The notes beneath the pieces were generated by a model. That model was given only the letters and a program-made list of their open reading frames with translations. It was not told where the DNA came from and did no database searches. The position numbers and the translations under genes are program-made. Positions 1-10,137 of a stretch of 54,742 bases of DNA are shown here, one piece after another (positions within the stretch are counted from its first letter, which is position 1; each line of letters begins with the position of its first letter). The stretch is from Bryobacterales bacterium (GTDB lineage: Bacteria > Acidobacteriota > Terriglobia > Bryobacterales > UBA6623). The stretch covers positions 1 to 54,742 of the forward strand of contig JAPPMC010000087.1 of NCBI GenBank assembly GCA_028819235.1. The letters run 5' to 3'.

Positions 1-1
1 T

Positions 2-1161
2 GCTCCAGTTCTACTTGAAGCACCCCCGTTGTGTCAAGTGCGCCGTAGCGCTAGGGCTGCGGAGCGCCACGAGGTGGCTGCGCTGGCTAGCTACGCCCCT
101 CAGATCAGTGCGTTGTGGAAATGGGCCCACTTCGCGGATGGCCCTGCAGAGATGAGCGATCTGCGGGTCGATCTGGATCGCTTTGGCCCGGGCCTCGAAC
201 GGGCCGCAGGGCGCTTTCAGGCCGCCCACGGGCGACAGGCTGACCTCGCGGGCCAACAACGGGACTTGGAGGAGCGCGAGGCGCTGGACCCGCTCAATCC
301 TAACCTCGGCGACGAGAGGGCCACCCTCCTGCAAGAGCGGGTCGAGGTACAGAAGAGGATCAAGAAGGCCGTGGCAGACGTCCTGCGAGCGGTCGCGCCG
401 AAAGGGTTTGCATTCTCGTCAACTGAGGACTACGAGCAACGGTGGGAAAGCTACGTTCAGGCTCAGGAAGAGGGGCGCGAAGAGAAACGCGCGGCCGACG
501 AGTCCATTCGACGCGCGCGGGACGGAGAGCTGGACTCCGAAGTGGATGACCCAAGTGCGGAAAACGAGCGGCTGCGAAAGAGGATTGCGTCGCTGAGGGC
601 TCGAGTCAACTCGCAACGGGACGAACTCCAGCAAGTCAGGGAGGACCTTGAGCAGGCCAACAGCAACTTCGCTGCCATGGCGCCCTACGCGAGTGCGGGT
701 CTTGGGCCCGGCTCGCGCTCAGCCGGACATGCTCCGGATTCGTTCAGCACGGTTGAGGAGGCTTGGCACTTCGCGTCCGACCGCTGGAGCAGCCAGTTGG
801 CGTTTGGTGCCGATGTAGCGAGGGGCGTGCGGGGCCTGGCCCCAAGGCCGGCCCTCCCAAGAAGATAATCCACCGCTTGGCAAGGCTTTCCGCTTACTGC
901 GACCTGAGGGTGGGCCAGGGAGCTGAAGGGCCCAGTTTGCCAACTTGGCTCAGCGACCAGAATGTTGAGGCCAGCCCGCTTGTGGCAACGCTGAAGCGGC
1001 CCGTGTACCACGATCCGATCCAAAACGAGCGCATTGAGTTCGAGACGCACACCAAGCCCAACACCCACACGTCTCGCGACCTTTGCGTTCGCATCTACTA
1101 CCGCTACGACCGGGACAAGAACATGGTGGCGATCGGCTGGATCGGTCGCCATCCGGTCTGA
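2..1161 (+). pseudogene. Uncharacterised coiled-coil protein, 3' part, apparently frameshifted
   Basis: A frame open from the left edge to 868 encodes an acidic, charged helical protein. Its stretch from about 540 to 670, rich in E, R, L and Q, looks like a coiled coil. This frame ends in a short basic tail, while another frame, usable from about 830 to 1161, continues with a folded-looking C-terminal domain (SAYCDLR, LPTWLSDQNVEAS, HTKPN, CVRIYYRYD, GWIGRHP). Order and spacing suggest one protein broken by a frameshift near 830-866. The first 45 bases also read sensibly in a third frame (FYLKHPRCVKC), so a second break near the edge is possible. I do not recognise a named family or a function. 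A TTG at 29 is the first start codon of the main frame, but the gene probably begins outside the window. Confidence 0.5.
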
Positions 1162-1247
1162 TGCTCGGAAGTCCTCTCCGAGGGGGCCACGAGGAGTCCC
1201 GCGCTTCCCGGCCCCGAACTTCGGACTTGGTGCGGCGCTAGACTGTC

Positions 1248-2831
1248 ATGGAACCAATGGCCAGTCGCAGAACGCTCATCCGCCGAACAACTGTCGGCCG
1301 CTTCGGGGCTCTCGCAGCCCTCGCCTGCGCATGGCCGTCTCCGGGAATGGATTGCGTCGGCTTGGCGAGCCTTCAGCTGCCCGACGTCCGCATCACATCA
1401 GCCGATCTGTCCGCGGGCGAGCCAGCGTCGGAGGGAGTAGTGCCCGCGGGTGTCCCCTCCACCTCACCGAGGGTGACTGTCCCCCATTGCCGTGTCGAGG
1501 GGGTGATCGGCACTGAGATCCGCTTCGAAGTGCTCCTGCCGCAAGACTGGAATGGTCGCTTCCTGATGGGTGGCGGGGGAGGCTTCGTGGGGACGCTGGG
1601 CAACCAGGGCCGCTTCTCGGTCAACCTCGGGTTCGCCACCGCCGCCACCGACACCGGGCATCAGGGGGACGGTATCCGAGCGGACTGGGCCGAAGGCAAT
1701 TTGGAGCGCCAGATCAACTACGGCTATCTGGGCGTGCACCGCACGACCGAGACGGCAAAGGCGATAGTGCGCGCGCACTACGGTCGCCCTCCGCAGCACT
1801 CCTACTTCTACGGCTGCTCCAACGGGGGCAGGCAGGCCCTGATGTCGGCCCAGCGATTTCCCAACGACTTCGACGGAATTGTCGCCGGAGCTCCGGCCCA
1901 CGACTTCAGCGGCGTGCTGGCCGCTTTCGCGTTCAACATGCAGCGGGTGTTCCCGGATCCGGACAACCTTGAGGAGCCGGTCATCTCTCCGCAGAACAGG
2001 CAGCTGCTTGAGAGCGAGATCTTGGGCCGATGCGACCACTTGGACGGCGTTCGGGACGGCTTCCTCAACGATCCGCGGGACTGCGGCCTTCGCTTGGCGG
2101 ATCTTCCCTTGTGCTCGACTTCCGAACCGGCGGACCACTGCCTCACTGTGCGGCAGCGGGAGGCCATCGCGGCTGTCTACGGCGGCCCCCGGGACTCCGA
2201 AGGGCCGATCTATCCCGGCTTTCCGTTCGGCGGCGAGACCGCGGGCCCGGGCTGGGAAAGCTGGATCACCGGCCCGAGCAGACGTTTGATGGACGCCTAC
2301 GGGGAGCCGAGCGCGCAGTTCGGCTTCGCAACGCAGGGCCTCAAGTACCTCGCATTCGAGGACCCCGATTTCGACTACTCCACGTATGATTTCGATTCCT
2401 ACCGAAGTGATGCGAGGCGGCTCAAGGGATTCCTGGACGCGACGGACCCGGACCTATCCGCCTTCAAGGCGTCCGGCGGCAAGCTGATCCTCTGGCACGG
2501 GTGGTCCGATGCGGCGCTGACGGCGCACGGTTCGATCGACTACTTCGAGTCTGCGGAGCGGCTCGATTCGGCTCTTCGGGAGTACTTCCGGTTCTACCTC
2601 CTTCCGGGGGTTTATCACTGCTCCGGGGGGCCCGGTCCTGACCGTGTTGATTGGCTCGCGGCGGTGCAGGCGTGGGTCGAGGAGGGCAAGGCCCCTGGCC
2701 GCTTGACGGGATTCAAGGTGGAGTCCGGAAGCGTCTCGAAGGCGCGACCGGTGTGCGTCTACCCTGAGCGCGCCGAGTTCACGGGGGGAGATCCGAACGA
2801 GGCCGCAAGCTACACTTGCCGCGGCCCCTGA
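1248..2831 (+). CDS. Tannase/feruloyl esterase family alpha/beta hydrolase, secreted
   Basis: Predicted serine esterase of the tannase/feruloyl esterase family, which cleaves ester bonds of phenolic acids or related secreted substrates. The 527-residue length is typical. The nucleophile elbow reads GCSNGGRQ with Ser191. Asp421 lies in WHGWSDAAL and His457 in VYHCSGG, completing the triad. Cys190 next to the serine and Cys458 next to the histidine match the CS-D-HC arrangement, in which a disulphide holds the two catalytic residues together. The N terminus has RRTTVGRF followed by a short hydrophobic stretch, compatible with Sec or Tat export. ATG 1248 has no clear Shine-Dalgarno, and ATG 1257 is an in-frame alternative. 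It stands alone and converges on the trans-sulfuration operon with a 14-base gap. The exact substrate cannot be read from sequence. Confidence 0.9.
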   Translation: MEPMASRRTLIRRTTVGRFGALAALACAWPSPGMDCVGLASLQLPDVRITSADLSAGEPASEGVVPAGVPSTSPRVTVPHCRVEGVIGTEIRFEVLLPQDWNGRFLMGGGGGFVGTLGNQGRFSVNLGFATAATDTGHQGDGIRADWAEGNLERQINYGYLGVHRTTETAKAIVRAHYGRPPQHSYFYGCSNGGRQALMSAQRFPNDFDGIVAGAPAHDFSGVLAAFAFNMQRVFPDPDNLEEPVISPQNRQLLESEILGRCDHLDGVRDGFLNDPRDCGLRLADLPLCSTSEPADHCLTVRQREAIAAVYGGPRDSEGPIYPGFPFGGETAGPGWESWITGPSRRLMDAYGEPSAQFGFATQGLKYLAFEDPDFDYSTYDFDSYRSDARRLKGFLDATDPDLSAFKASGGKLILWHGWSDAALTAHGSIDYFESAERLDSALREYFRFYLLPGVYHCSGGPGPDRVDWLAAVQAWVEEGKAPGRLTGFKVESGSVSKARPVCVYPERAEFTGGDPNEAASYTCRGP

Positions 2832-2845
2832 CCGGTCTGCTGCCC

Positions 2846-4048
2846 CTACTTCAGCGAGTCCAATGCTTGGACGAGGTCCTCGACGATGTCGTCGCAGTCC
2901 TCAATGCCCACCGACAGCCGAAGCAGGTTGTCTCCGATGCCGAGCCTCTGCCTGTGCTTCTCGGCGAGGTTGCGGTGGGTCGTGGTCACCGGGTGCACGA
3001 TCTGGGAGTGCACGTCTCCCAAGCTGATCGTCCGGACGACCAGCCGCAAAGCGTCAACGAACCGGAAGGCGGTCGCGCGGTCCGCATCCCGCAGTTCCAA
3101 GCCGATCATGCCGCCGAACATCGTGGCGCCCTCAGAGTCTTGTAGGAACAGTCGTTCCGCTACCGACTTGTCCGGGTGCCCTTCGAGCCCGGGATAGTGC
3201 ACCGCCCCTACCCGCGGGTGCTCGGCCAGGACTCGCGCCACGCGCCGCGCGTTCCGGGAATGCTCCTCCATGCGCATGGGAAGCGTCTTGATCCCCCGGA
3301 TCGTGAGGAAACACGGGAACGGCCCCAAGTTCGGACCGACTAGGCGCCCCAGCTCCTGCAGGTCTTCAGCCCTGCCGGGTCCGCAGGAGACAATGCCTCC
3401 CAGCACGTCGGCGTGCCCTGCCAAGTATTTCGACGCGCTGTGGACGACCACCGACGCCCCGTAGTCGAGCGGACGGCTGACCGCCGGGGACGCCATTGTT
3501 GCGTCCACTACGACCGGCACGCCGCGTCGATTGGCGATCTCGCAGATCCTGTCGACTGGCGGCACTCGGATGAGGGGATTCGACACGGTCTCGACTAGGA
3601 CGCACCCGGTCTCGCGCCGATCCAGCGCCCTATCGATGGCACTCACGTCGCAGACGTCGACGAATTGTGTGGTCACGCCCAGCGGCTCCATTAGCTGGAG
3701 CAGCTGAAATGTCTGGCCGAACAGCACGTTGGCCGCCAGAATCCTTGCCGGCCGGTCCCTCAGTGCGGCAAGCAGGCCGACATGCATCGCGGCCATCCCG
3801 GAGCTGCAGGCGAGCGTGCTGGCGGCGCCCTCGAGGGCGCCTACTTGGCGGTGAAGGGCGGAGGCCGAGGGGTTGCCGTACCGCTGGTAGACGTAGCCCT
3901 CCATCTCTCCGTTTGCAATGGCGGTCATGTCCTGCGCCCGCCGGAAGTGATAGCTCGCTGCCATCTCCAATGGCGGCGAGGATGCAACGAACGGAGCGTC
4001 GCCGATCTCCCGGCTGCAAGCGTGGATGGCCAGGGTCTGCTGTCTCAC
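2846..4048 (-). CDS. Trans-sulfuration family PLP-dependent enzyme (paralogue 2)
   Basis: PLP enzyme of the Cys/Met metabolism family (cystathionine gamma-synthase, cystathionine beta- or gamma-lyase, methionine gamma-lyase). The 400-residue length is normal. The family phosphate-site motif reads YQRYGNPSASAL, the cofactor aspartate lies in VVVDATMASP, and Lys207 in HSASKYLAGHAD is the Schiff-base lysine. It is the second gene of a pair: its ATG overlaps the stop of the upstream paralogue by four bases. It resembles lyase-type members (NPLIRVPPVDRI, VETVSNP), but sequence alone does not fix whether it makes or breaks cystathionine or degrades methionine. The two copies are clearly diverged, so they may catalyse different steps of one sulfur amino-acid route. 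Confidence 0.88.
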   Translation of the reverse strand: MRQQTLAIHACSREIGDAPFVASSPPLEMAASYHFRRAQDMTAIANGEMEGYVYQRYGNPSASALHRQVGALEGAASTLACSSGMAAMHVGLLAALRDRPARILAANVLFGQTFQLLQLMEPLGVTTQFVDVCDVSAIDRALDRRETGCVLVETVSNPLIRVPPVDRICEIANRRGVPVVVDATMASPAVSRPLDYGASVVVHSASKYLAGHADVLGGIVSCGPGRAEDLQELGRLVGPNLGPFPCFLTIRGIKTLPMRMEEHSRNARRVARVLAEHPRVGAVHYPGLEGHPDKSVAERLFLQDSEGATMFGGMIGLELRDADRATAFRFVDALRLVVRTISLGDVHSQIVHPVTTTHRNLAEKHRQRLGIGDNLLRLSVGIEDCDDIVEDLVQALDSLK

Positions 4049-5223
4049 TGTGTCTCCAGCGCTTGGCGGAGGTCCGCCAAAATGTCATCGATGTGCTCTC
4101 CGCCCACCGAGAGCCTCACTAGGCCGTCAGTCACCCCTATCGCGTCGCGCTCCTCCTGGGAGAGCATGCGGTGCGTGGCTGTCGAGGGGTGCAGCGCCAA
4201 GGTTGTCATGTCCCCGATGCTCGCAGAGGTCTTCACGAGCCGAAGCTTGTCGACGAATCGGTAGGCTCCCGGTATGCCGCCCTTGACGTCGATGCCGACG
4301 GCGCCGCCCGCTTGGCCCTCCGGCATCAGTGCGGCCACGGTGGCCGCGTCGGGGTGGTCCGGATCCCCCGGGTAGATCAGGCGTTCCACCGCCGGATGGT
4401 CGCGCAGGGCGTCGAACACTTTGCGCGCGTTGGAGCAGTGCTGCCGCATCCGGAGAGCCAGTGTCTTCATGCCACGCATCACTAGGAAGGCCTCGAAAGG
4501 GCCAATGTTCCCCCCTAGGCAGCGGTGGGAATGACGTAACGCCTCTCGGTGCTCCTCCTGGGCCACGACGACACCTGCCAGCACATCCCCGTGCCCGGCC
4601 AAGTACTTGGTAGCACTGTGGATCACCATGTCCGCCCCGTGGTCGAACGGCCGGATGAGCAGGGGCGTGAAGGTGTTGTCCACAAGCACCAGCGCTTTGT
4701 GGGAGGTGGCGATCTCGCGAATCTTGTCGAGGTCGGCGACCCGTAGGCAGGGATTCGACAGCGTCTCGACCAGCAGGACGGACGGGCCCACCTCGTCTGC
4801 GGCGCGCTGCACGCCTTCCAAGTCGCAGAAGTCGCAGAAGCGCACCTCAATGCCGGACCGGGGCATCACGGATCGCAGGAGCTCTAGCGTTCCCCCGTAC
4901 AGCACGTCCGCTGCCACAATCGTCGGGCGACGGTCCAGCAGTCCGGCCATGAGGGCTAGGTGGACGGCGCCCATTCCCGATGCGGTTGCAAATGCGCAGG
5001 AACCGCCCTCCAGTGCCTTCGTCAGGTCTTCCAGGCCCTCGGAGGTGGGATTGCCCATGCGCGCGTAGGTCTGGCCCGGCTGGCGCTCAGCGAACACGTC
5101 CGCAAGCTCCCCGATCGACTCGTAGAAGAAGCTGGAGGAGGAGAAAATCGGCGTCGAGACCGGGATGTAGCCTCCGAGCCGGCGTCGGTCTCCCGCATGC
5201 ACGAGGGTCGTTTGCGGCTTCAT
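4045..5223 (-). CDS. Trans-sulfuration family PLP-dependent enzyme (paralogue 1)
   Basis: First gene of a two-gene operon of Cys/Met metabolism PLP enzymes (392 residues). Family landmarks are YARMGNPTSEGLE near the N terminus, VLVDNTFTPLLIRP holding the PLP aspartate, and Lys206 in HSATKYLAGHGD, the PLP lysine. LVKTSASIGDMTTLALHPSTATHR near the C terminus matches the substrate carboxylate-binding region of cystathionine gamma-lyases and methionine gamma-lyases. A function in cysteine/methionine interconversion is likely, but synthase versus lyase cannot be assigned. The start ATG lies about 27 bases downstream of a TATACT element. I see no SAM riboswitch or other long structured leader in the 73-base gap before the neighbouring gene. 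Confidence 0.9.
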   Translation of the reverse strand: MKPQTTLVHAGDRRRLGGYIPVSTPIFSSSSFFYESIGELADVFAERQPGQTYARMGNPTSEGLEDLTKALEGGSCAFATASGMGAVHLALMAGLLDRRPTIVAADVLYGGTLELLRSVMPRSGIEVRFCDFCDLEGVQRAADEVGPSVLLVETLSNPCLRVADLDKIREIATSHKALVLVDNTFTPLLIRPFDHGADMVIHSATKYLAGHGDVLAGVVVAQEEHREALRHSHRCLGGNIGPFEAFLVMRGMKTLALRMRQHCSNARKVFDALRDHPAVERLIYPGDPDHPDAATVAALMPEGQAGGAVGIDVKGGIPGAYRFVDKLRLVKTSASIGDMTTLALHPSTATHRMLSQEERDAIGVTDGLVRLSVGGEHIDDILADLRQALETQ

Positions 5224-5249
5224 AATTCCATTTCTCTGAGCAGGATTTG

Positions 5250-5255
5250 AGTATA
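5250..5255 (-). promoter_or_regulatory. Possible -10 element of the trans-sulfuration operon
   Basis: Reading the minus strand, TATACT lies about 27 bases before the ATG at 5223, within the only intergenic gap upstream of the two trans-sulfuration genes. The matching -35 position (CCAGTC) is weak. This is a pattern-based suggestion only. Confidence 0.25.
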
Positions 5256-5296
5256 GACAGGATCAGGGCGGCGACTGGGACGCTTCGGAACGGCGC

Positions 5297-5992
5297 TTAT
5301 CGCGGGCCGGAATCCGTCTCGCTGGCCAGGAAGCGACGTAGCACCTTGGCGACGTATGCTTCCGTTTCCGGGAACGGCGGAACCCCACCGAACCTCTCGA
5401 CCTGGCCGGGACCGGCGTTGTAGGCGGCCAAGGCCTTCACCAGCTGGCCGCTCCCTCCGGAGTACCGCTCCAGCAGTTGCCGCAGGTAGCGCGTCCCTCC
5501 TCGTAGGTTTCCGGTCATGTCGGTCGGATCGACGCCAAGCTCGGTCGCGGTATCCGGCATCAACTGCATCATCCCAACTGCGCCCTTGGCGGAGACTGCA
5601 TCCTGCCGGAAGCCCGACTCTGCCCAGATCACGGCCCGTACCAATTCCGCGGGGACACCCGTCTCCCCGGACACGCGATCAATCGCCTGCGTCAGGTCAT
5701 CTGCCGGGTTGCGGCTCTTCCGGGGGTCAGCGGAAGCACGTGGGACTGGGGTCGTGCGGGGAGGTCTGCTGGAAGATTGCCGGGTGTCCGGAGCGATCTC
5801 CGCGATCTGGCCGGCCGACAAGCCGATCCAGCCCCCGTTCGCCATTCGGAGGCGCACACGCTCGCCCTCGATTTCGTGGCTCTCGGCCTGCAGCCGGTAG
5901 CCGTTACGCAGCACGACCGTCTCTGCGCCCCCGGCAATTGCCGGTACGAGCCCGACCAAGAGGAGTGCGCTTATGGAGGGCTGCTTTCCCAT
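5297..5992 (-). CDS. Secreted lytic transglycosylase, SLT (Slt70-like) domain
   Basis: Murein-cleaving lytic transglycosylase, expected to act in the periplasm. ATG 5992 is chosen because it starts a classical signal peptide (ISALLLVGLVPAIAGG); a longer frame upstream has no such logic. Residues about 25-65 form a small beta-rich segment (VVLRNGYRL, GEWVRLRM-like), then a low-complexity Pro/Arg/Ser linker, then the SLT domain at about 100-230. The catalytic glutamate is Glu125 in AVIWAESGFR, followed by the conserved KGAVGMMQLMP and AAYNAGPGQV motifs. The gene is transcribed divergently from threonine synthase, and the two start codons are only about 11 bases apart. Each promoter must therefore lie inside the other coding region, or one start is misplaced. 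Confidence 0.9.
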   Translation of the reverse strand: MGKQPSISALLLVGLVPAIAGGAETVVLRNGYRLQAESHEIEGERVRLRMANGGWIGLSAGQIAEIAPDTRQSSSRPPRTTPVPRASADPRKSRNPADDLTQAIDRVSGETGVPAELVRAVIWAESGFRQDAVSAKGAVGMMQLMPDTATELGVDPTDMTGNLRGGTRYLRQLLERYSGGSGQLVKALAAYNAGPGQVERFGGVPPFPETEAYVAKVLRRFLASETDSGPR

Positions 5993-6003
5993 ACACTCGT
6001 ACC

Positions 6004-7206
<1,203 letters not shown>

Positions 7207-7337
7207 CGTCCGCGCCGGGATTATTGGCCGACTGTTCCGGAGTCGGCGGGTTGTCTTGGCGTAGCGAAACGGCGTCTGGGCGGGTCCCGGAAGCGGGCCA
7301 CGTCGGTTGGTGCGGATCAAGGCGCGGAGGGGCGAGA

Positions 7338-8066
7338 ATGCGCATACGGGTGTTGTTCTTCGGCCAGCTGAGGGACATCGTCGGGACCGACTGCGACATG
7401 GCGCAGGTGGTGCCCGGCGCGAGCCTCGAGACCGTCTTCGAAAGCTACGCCGAACGCTTCCCGCGCCTCGCCGCAATGGCCGGCAGCGTCGCGATGGCCC
7501 GCAACCAGCGCTTCGCAGCGCGGACTGAGGCCCTCCAGGATGGCGATGAGGTTGCGCTCATGCCGCCCGTGAGCGGCGGTGCCGGCTGGCTCGCAAGTAT
7601 AGACGAGGAAGGCGTCTTCGCGGCCCTGACGCGGGATCCGATTGACAGCGCCGCCCTTGCGCGGCGGGTCCAGGGAAACGGGGACGGCGCCGTGATCGTC
7701 TTTGAAGGAGTAGTGCGGGACAACACGGGTGGGCGGACGACGCTGTATCTGGACTACGAGTGCTACGTGCCCCTTGCGCTGCGGCAGATGGCCCGCATCG
7801 GGCACGATGTCCTGGACCGGTTTGACGTCCACCGCATAGCCCTCGTCCACCGGATCGGCAGGCTGCAGGTCCGAGAGGCCAGCGTCTCGATCGTGGTTGC
7901 CTCGGCACATCGGCACCCGGCCTACGAAGCCAGCTTGGCGGCAATTAACGATGTCAAGCGCGGAGTGCCCGTTTGGAAGAAGGAGCACTTCGCGGACGGA
8001 GAAGTGTGGGTGGAGGGGCAATGGGACGAGTCCTTGGCCCGGTACTCAGCGGCGGCGTCTCCCTGA
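7338..8066 (+). CDS. Fused MoaD-MoaE molybdopterin synthase
   Basis: Both subunits of molybdopterin synthase, which inserts dithiolene sulfur into precursor Z, in one 242-residue polypeptide. Residues 1-81 are the ubiquitin-like MoaD sulfur carrier, ending in PPVSGG (Gly80-Gly81). Residues about 85-240 are MoaE (FEGVVRDNTGGR, HRIGRLQVREASV, AHRHPAYEA, and VWKKEHFADGEVWVEG with the catalytic lysines). In separate MoaD proteins the GG is the free C terminus that carries the thiocarboxylate; here it is internal, so cleavage after Gly81 is probably needed, as reported for mycobacterial MoaX. ATG 7338 has GGAGG seven bases upstream. The last 46 bases overlap the next gene. Confidence 0.9.
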   Translation: MRIRVLFFGQLRDIVGTDCDMAQVVPGASLETVFESYAERFPRLAAMAGSVAMARNQRFAARTEALQDGDEVALMPPVSGGAGWLASIDEEGVFAALTRDPIDSAALARRVQGNGDGAVIVFEGVVRDNTGGRTTLYLDYECYVPLALRQMARIGHDVLDRFDVHRIALVHRIGRLQVREASVSIVVASAHRHPAYEASLAAINDVKRGVPVWKKEHFADGEVWVEGQWDESLARYSAAASP

Positions 8067-9121
8067 TCGCGGCCTTGGCGGCGCTCTCGCCGGCGACGGC
8101 CCAAGACGGCCGCACGCCGCTGTTTACGGCCGACGTGAACCTAGTGACCATCCCGGTCACCGTGCGAGACGAGAGCGGGCCACTGGCGGATCTTGACCAA
8201 GCTGACTTCGAAGTCTTCGAAGGCGGGCAGGAAGTGGGGATCTCGGTGTTCGAGCGGAGCACGGACCGGCCGCTGTCCGTGGTCCTGATGCTGGACACAA
8301 GCCTGAGCACGGCCATCCAGCTCTCCTACGAGAAAGAGTCCGCCAAGCGGTTCCTAGAGCGGCTGCTGAGCTCCCAAGAACATCCGGAGGATGTGGCTGC
8401 CGTGTACTCGTTCTCCAGCGAGATTGTCGTGCTCGAGGATTTCACGCGGAACCGAAAGACGCTTGGGGCCGGCCTCGGCCGCGCTCGCCCGCAGACGGGC
8501 ACGTCCGTCTACGACGCCATCACTCTTGCCTCCGAGGAGCTGGCGCGGCGGACCGGCCGGCGCGTGATTGTCCTGATCACGGACGGGGGAGATACGACCA
8601 GCTATACCAGCTTTGATGACGCGATGCGTTCGGCGCACCTTGCCGAGGCGGCCATCTACCCGCTGATCGTGCTCCCGATCCGCAGCGACGCCGGCCGGAA
8701 TCGCGGGGGCGAGCACGCCCTGATGACACTGGCGAGCAAGACAGGAGGCGAGTCCTTCGTGCAACTCGGCGTGGAAGACCTGGACGCGGCATTCGACGAG
8801 GTGCTGCGAAGCCTGCGCACCCAGTACCTGCTAGGCTTCTATCCCCGGTCCGACATGTCGGAGACCAGGGGGGTCCTGCGCGAGGTCCAAGTGCGTGTGC
8901 GGCACGAGGGAGCCACCGTTCTGGCACGCTCCGGCTACTACGAGCGGGAGCCGACGCCGGAGCCAGCGAGCGGGTCCGGCCGGCAATCGCCCAGCGCCCC
9001 TGTTGCTGTGCCGTCCCGCCCGCGCACGGCAAAGCCTGCGGAAGAGCCGCCTGCGCCGCTCAGCACACCGCCGGCTCGTGCCGGTCGGCGACCGGGCAGC
9101 ACCCTGCGGCCCAGGCCGTAG
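8021..9121 (+). CDS. Secreted VWA-domain protein of the acidobacterial VWFA-related family
   Basis: 366-residue exported protein. ATG 8021 follows GGAGGGG and opens a signal peptide ending near SPATAQ. Residues about 30-75 are the segment typical of this family (VNLVTIPVTVRDESG, DLDQADFEVFEGG). Residues about 85-280 are a von Willebrand A domain with an intact metal site: DTSLST (DxSxS), the threonine in TGTSVYD, and the aspartate in LITDGGD. The C-terminal segment (YLLGFYPRSD, VRVRHEGATVLARSGYY) matches the family end, followed by a Pro/Ser/Arg-rich tail of about 60 residues. The family is abundant in Acidobacteriota and its role is unknown; VWA folds usually bind protein partners. It overlaps the MoaDE gene. 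Confidence 0.88.
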   Translation: MGRVLGPVLSGGVSLIAALAALSPATAQDGRTPLFTADVNLVTIPVTVRDESGPLADLDQADFEVFEGGQEVGISVFERSTDRPLSVVLMLDTSLSTAIQLSYEKESAKRFLERLLSSQEHPEDVAAVYSFSSEIVVLEDFTRNRKTLGAGLGRARPQTGTSVYDAITLASEELARRTGRRVIVLITDGGDTTSYTSFDDAMRSAHLAEAAIYPLIVLPIRSDAGRNRGGEHALMTLASKTGGESFVQLGVEDLDAAFDEVLRSLRTQYLLGFYPRSDMSETRGVLREVQVRVRHEGATVLARSGYYEREPTPEPASGSGRQSPSAPVAVPSRPRTAKPAEEPPAPLSTPPARAGRRPGSTLRPRP

Positions 9122-9168
9122 GCAGACTGGCGGCCGGGGACGGCGGACCCGGCTGGTAGCCTGAAGTT

Positions 9169-9990
9169 GTGCCGATCGGCGCACCCGACTACGTCGCGTT
9201 CGCCAGCGATGTGGCTCGCGAGGCCGGTGCCGTCCTCATGCGGCATTACCGCAGTGTCGGCGTCGAGTACAAGGGCAGCTTCGACACGGTCACTGCCGCC
9301 GATCGTGCCTCGGAGCGTCTGGTCGTCGACCGCATCCGGGCGCGCTTCCCAGCCCACTCGATCGTGGCGGAGGAGGGCGGCGGCTTTGACGCGGGGGACG
9401 AGTTCACGTGGTACGTGGATCCTCTCGACGGGACGACCAACTTCGCCCACGGGCTGGAGCGGTTCTGCGTCAGCATCGGGCTGTGGTCCCGGTCCGGAGG
9501 CCTCGCAGGTGCGGTCTTCGACCCCGTGCGCGACGACCTGTTCGCTGCCGAGGTCGGATCGGGTGCCTACCTGAACAGCCGGCGCGTGCGGGTCTCCGAC
9601 GTGTCCGAGCTCGCCAATGGCCTGTTCGCGACGGGATTCCCGAGTTCGATCCGCGACACGAACCCGAACCTGCACTACTACCACGAGGTCGCCCGATGCA
9701 CGCACGGGGTGCGCCGGACCGGCTCCGCGGCGCTGGACCTGTGCGCCGTCGCCCAAGGGCATTTCGACGGGTTCTGGGAGCTCGGCCTGAAGTCTTGGGA
9801 CGTGGGCGCGGGACTGGTCGTGCTCACCGAGGCTGGCGGGGAGTTCTTCGCGCTGGACGGCGGGACTTACCGGCCGGGGGGTCCGGGTGTCGTGGCCACC
9901 AATGGCAGGGTCACGGCCGCCCTGCTGGACCTGCTCGGGGACGTCTCCAGCGGTCGGCGCCGAACGCCCATTCCCAGCCCTGTGGCCTAA
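9169..9990 (+). CDS. Inositol monophosphatase family protein
   Basis: Mg-dependent phosphatase of the IMPase superfamily (273 residues). The metal-binding core is complete: the Glu pair in IVAEEGGG, WYVDPLDGTTNFAHG (family motif 1) and SWDVGAGLVVLTEAGG (motif 2). Possible substrates include inositol-1-phosphate, histidinol phosphate or 3'-phosphoadenosine-5'-phosphate; the sequence does not discriminate clearly, so no symbol is given. It starts at GTG 9169, immediately before residues matching the family N terminus. It follows the VWA gene by 47 bases and ends 147 bases before the thymidine phosphorylase-like gene. Confidence 0.9.
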   Translation: MPIGAPDYVAFASDVAREAGAVLMRHYRSVGVEYKGSFDTVTAADRASERLVVDRIRARFPAHSIVAEEGGGFDAGDEFTWYVDPLDGTTNFAHGLERFCVSIGLWSRSGGLAGAVFDPVRDDLFAAEVGSGAYLNSRRVRVSDVSELANGLFATGFPSSIRDTNPNLHYYHEVARCTHGVRRTGSAALDLCAVAQGHFDGFWELGLKSWDVGAGLVVLTEAGGEFFALDGGTYRPGGPGVVATNGRVTAALLDLLGDVSSGRRRTPIPSPVA

Positions 9991-10137
9991 GCTGGACGGC
10001 CTGCAGCCGTGCGGCGGGGCACGTAGGCCAAGCATTGTAGAATAACGGACTCTAGGCCGAAGCACCCGGACGCACCGTTGTCCAGCCGTTTGTGGCGGGG
10101 CGGAGGTGCAATGGGTGCATTTGTGCGGTAAGACCCT

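Noticed and set aside
5224..5296. SAM riboswitch before the trans-sulfuration operon
   Set aside because: The leader is about 70 bases with no kink-turn or conserved core; too short and unstructured.
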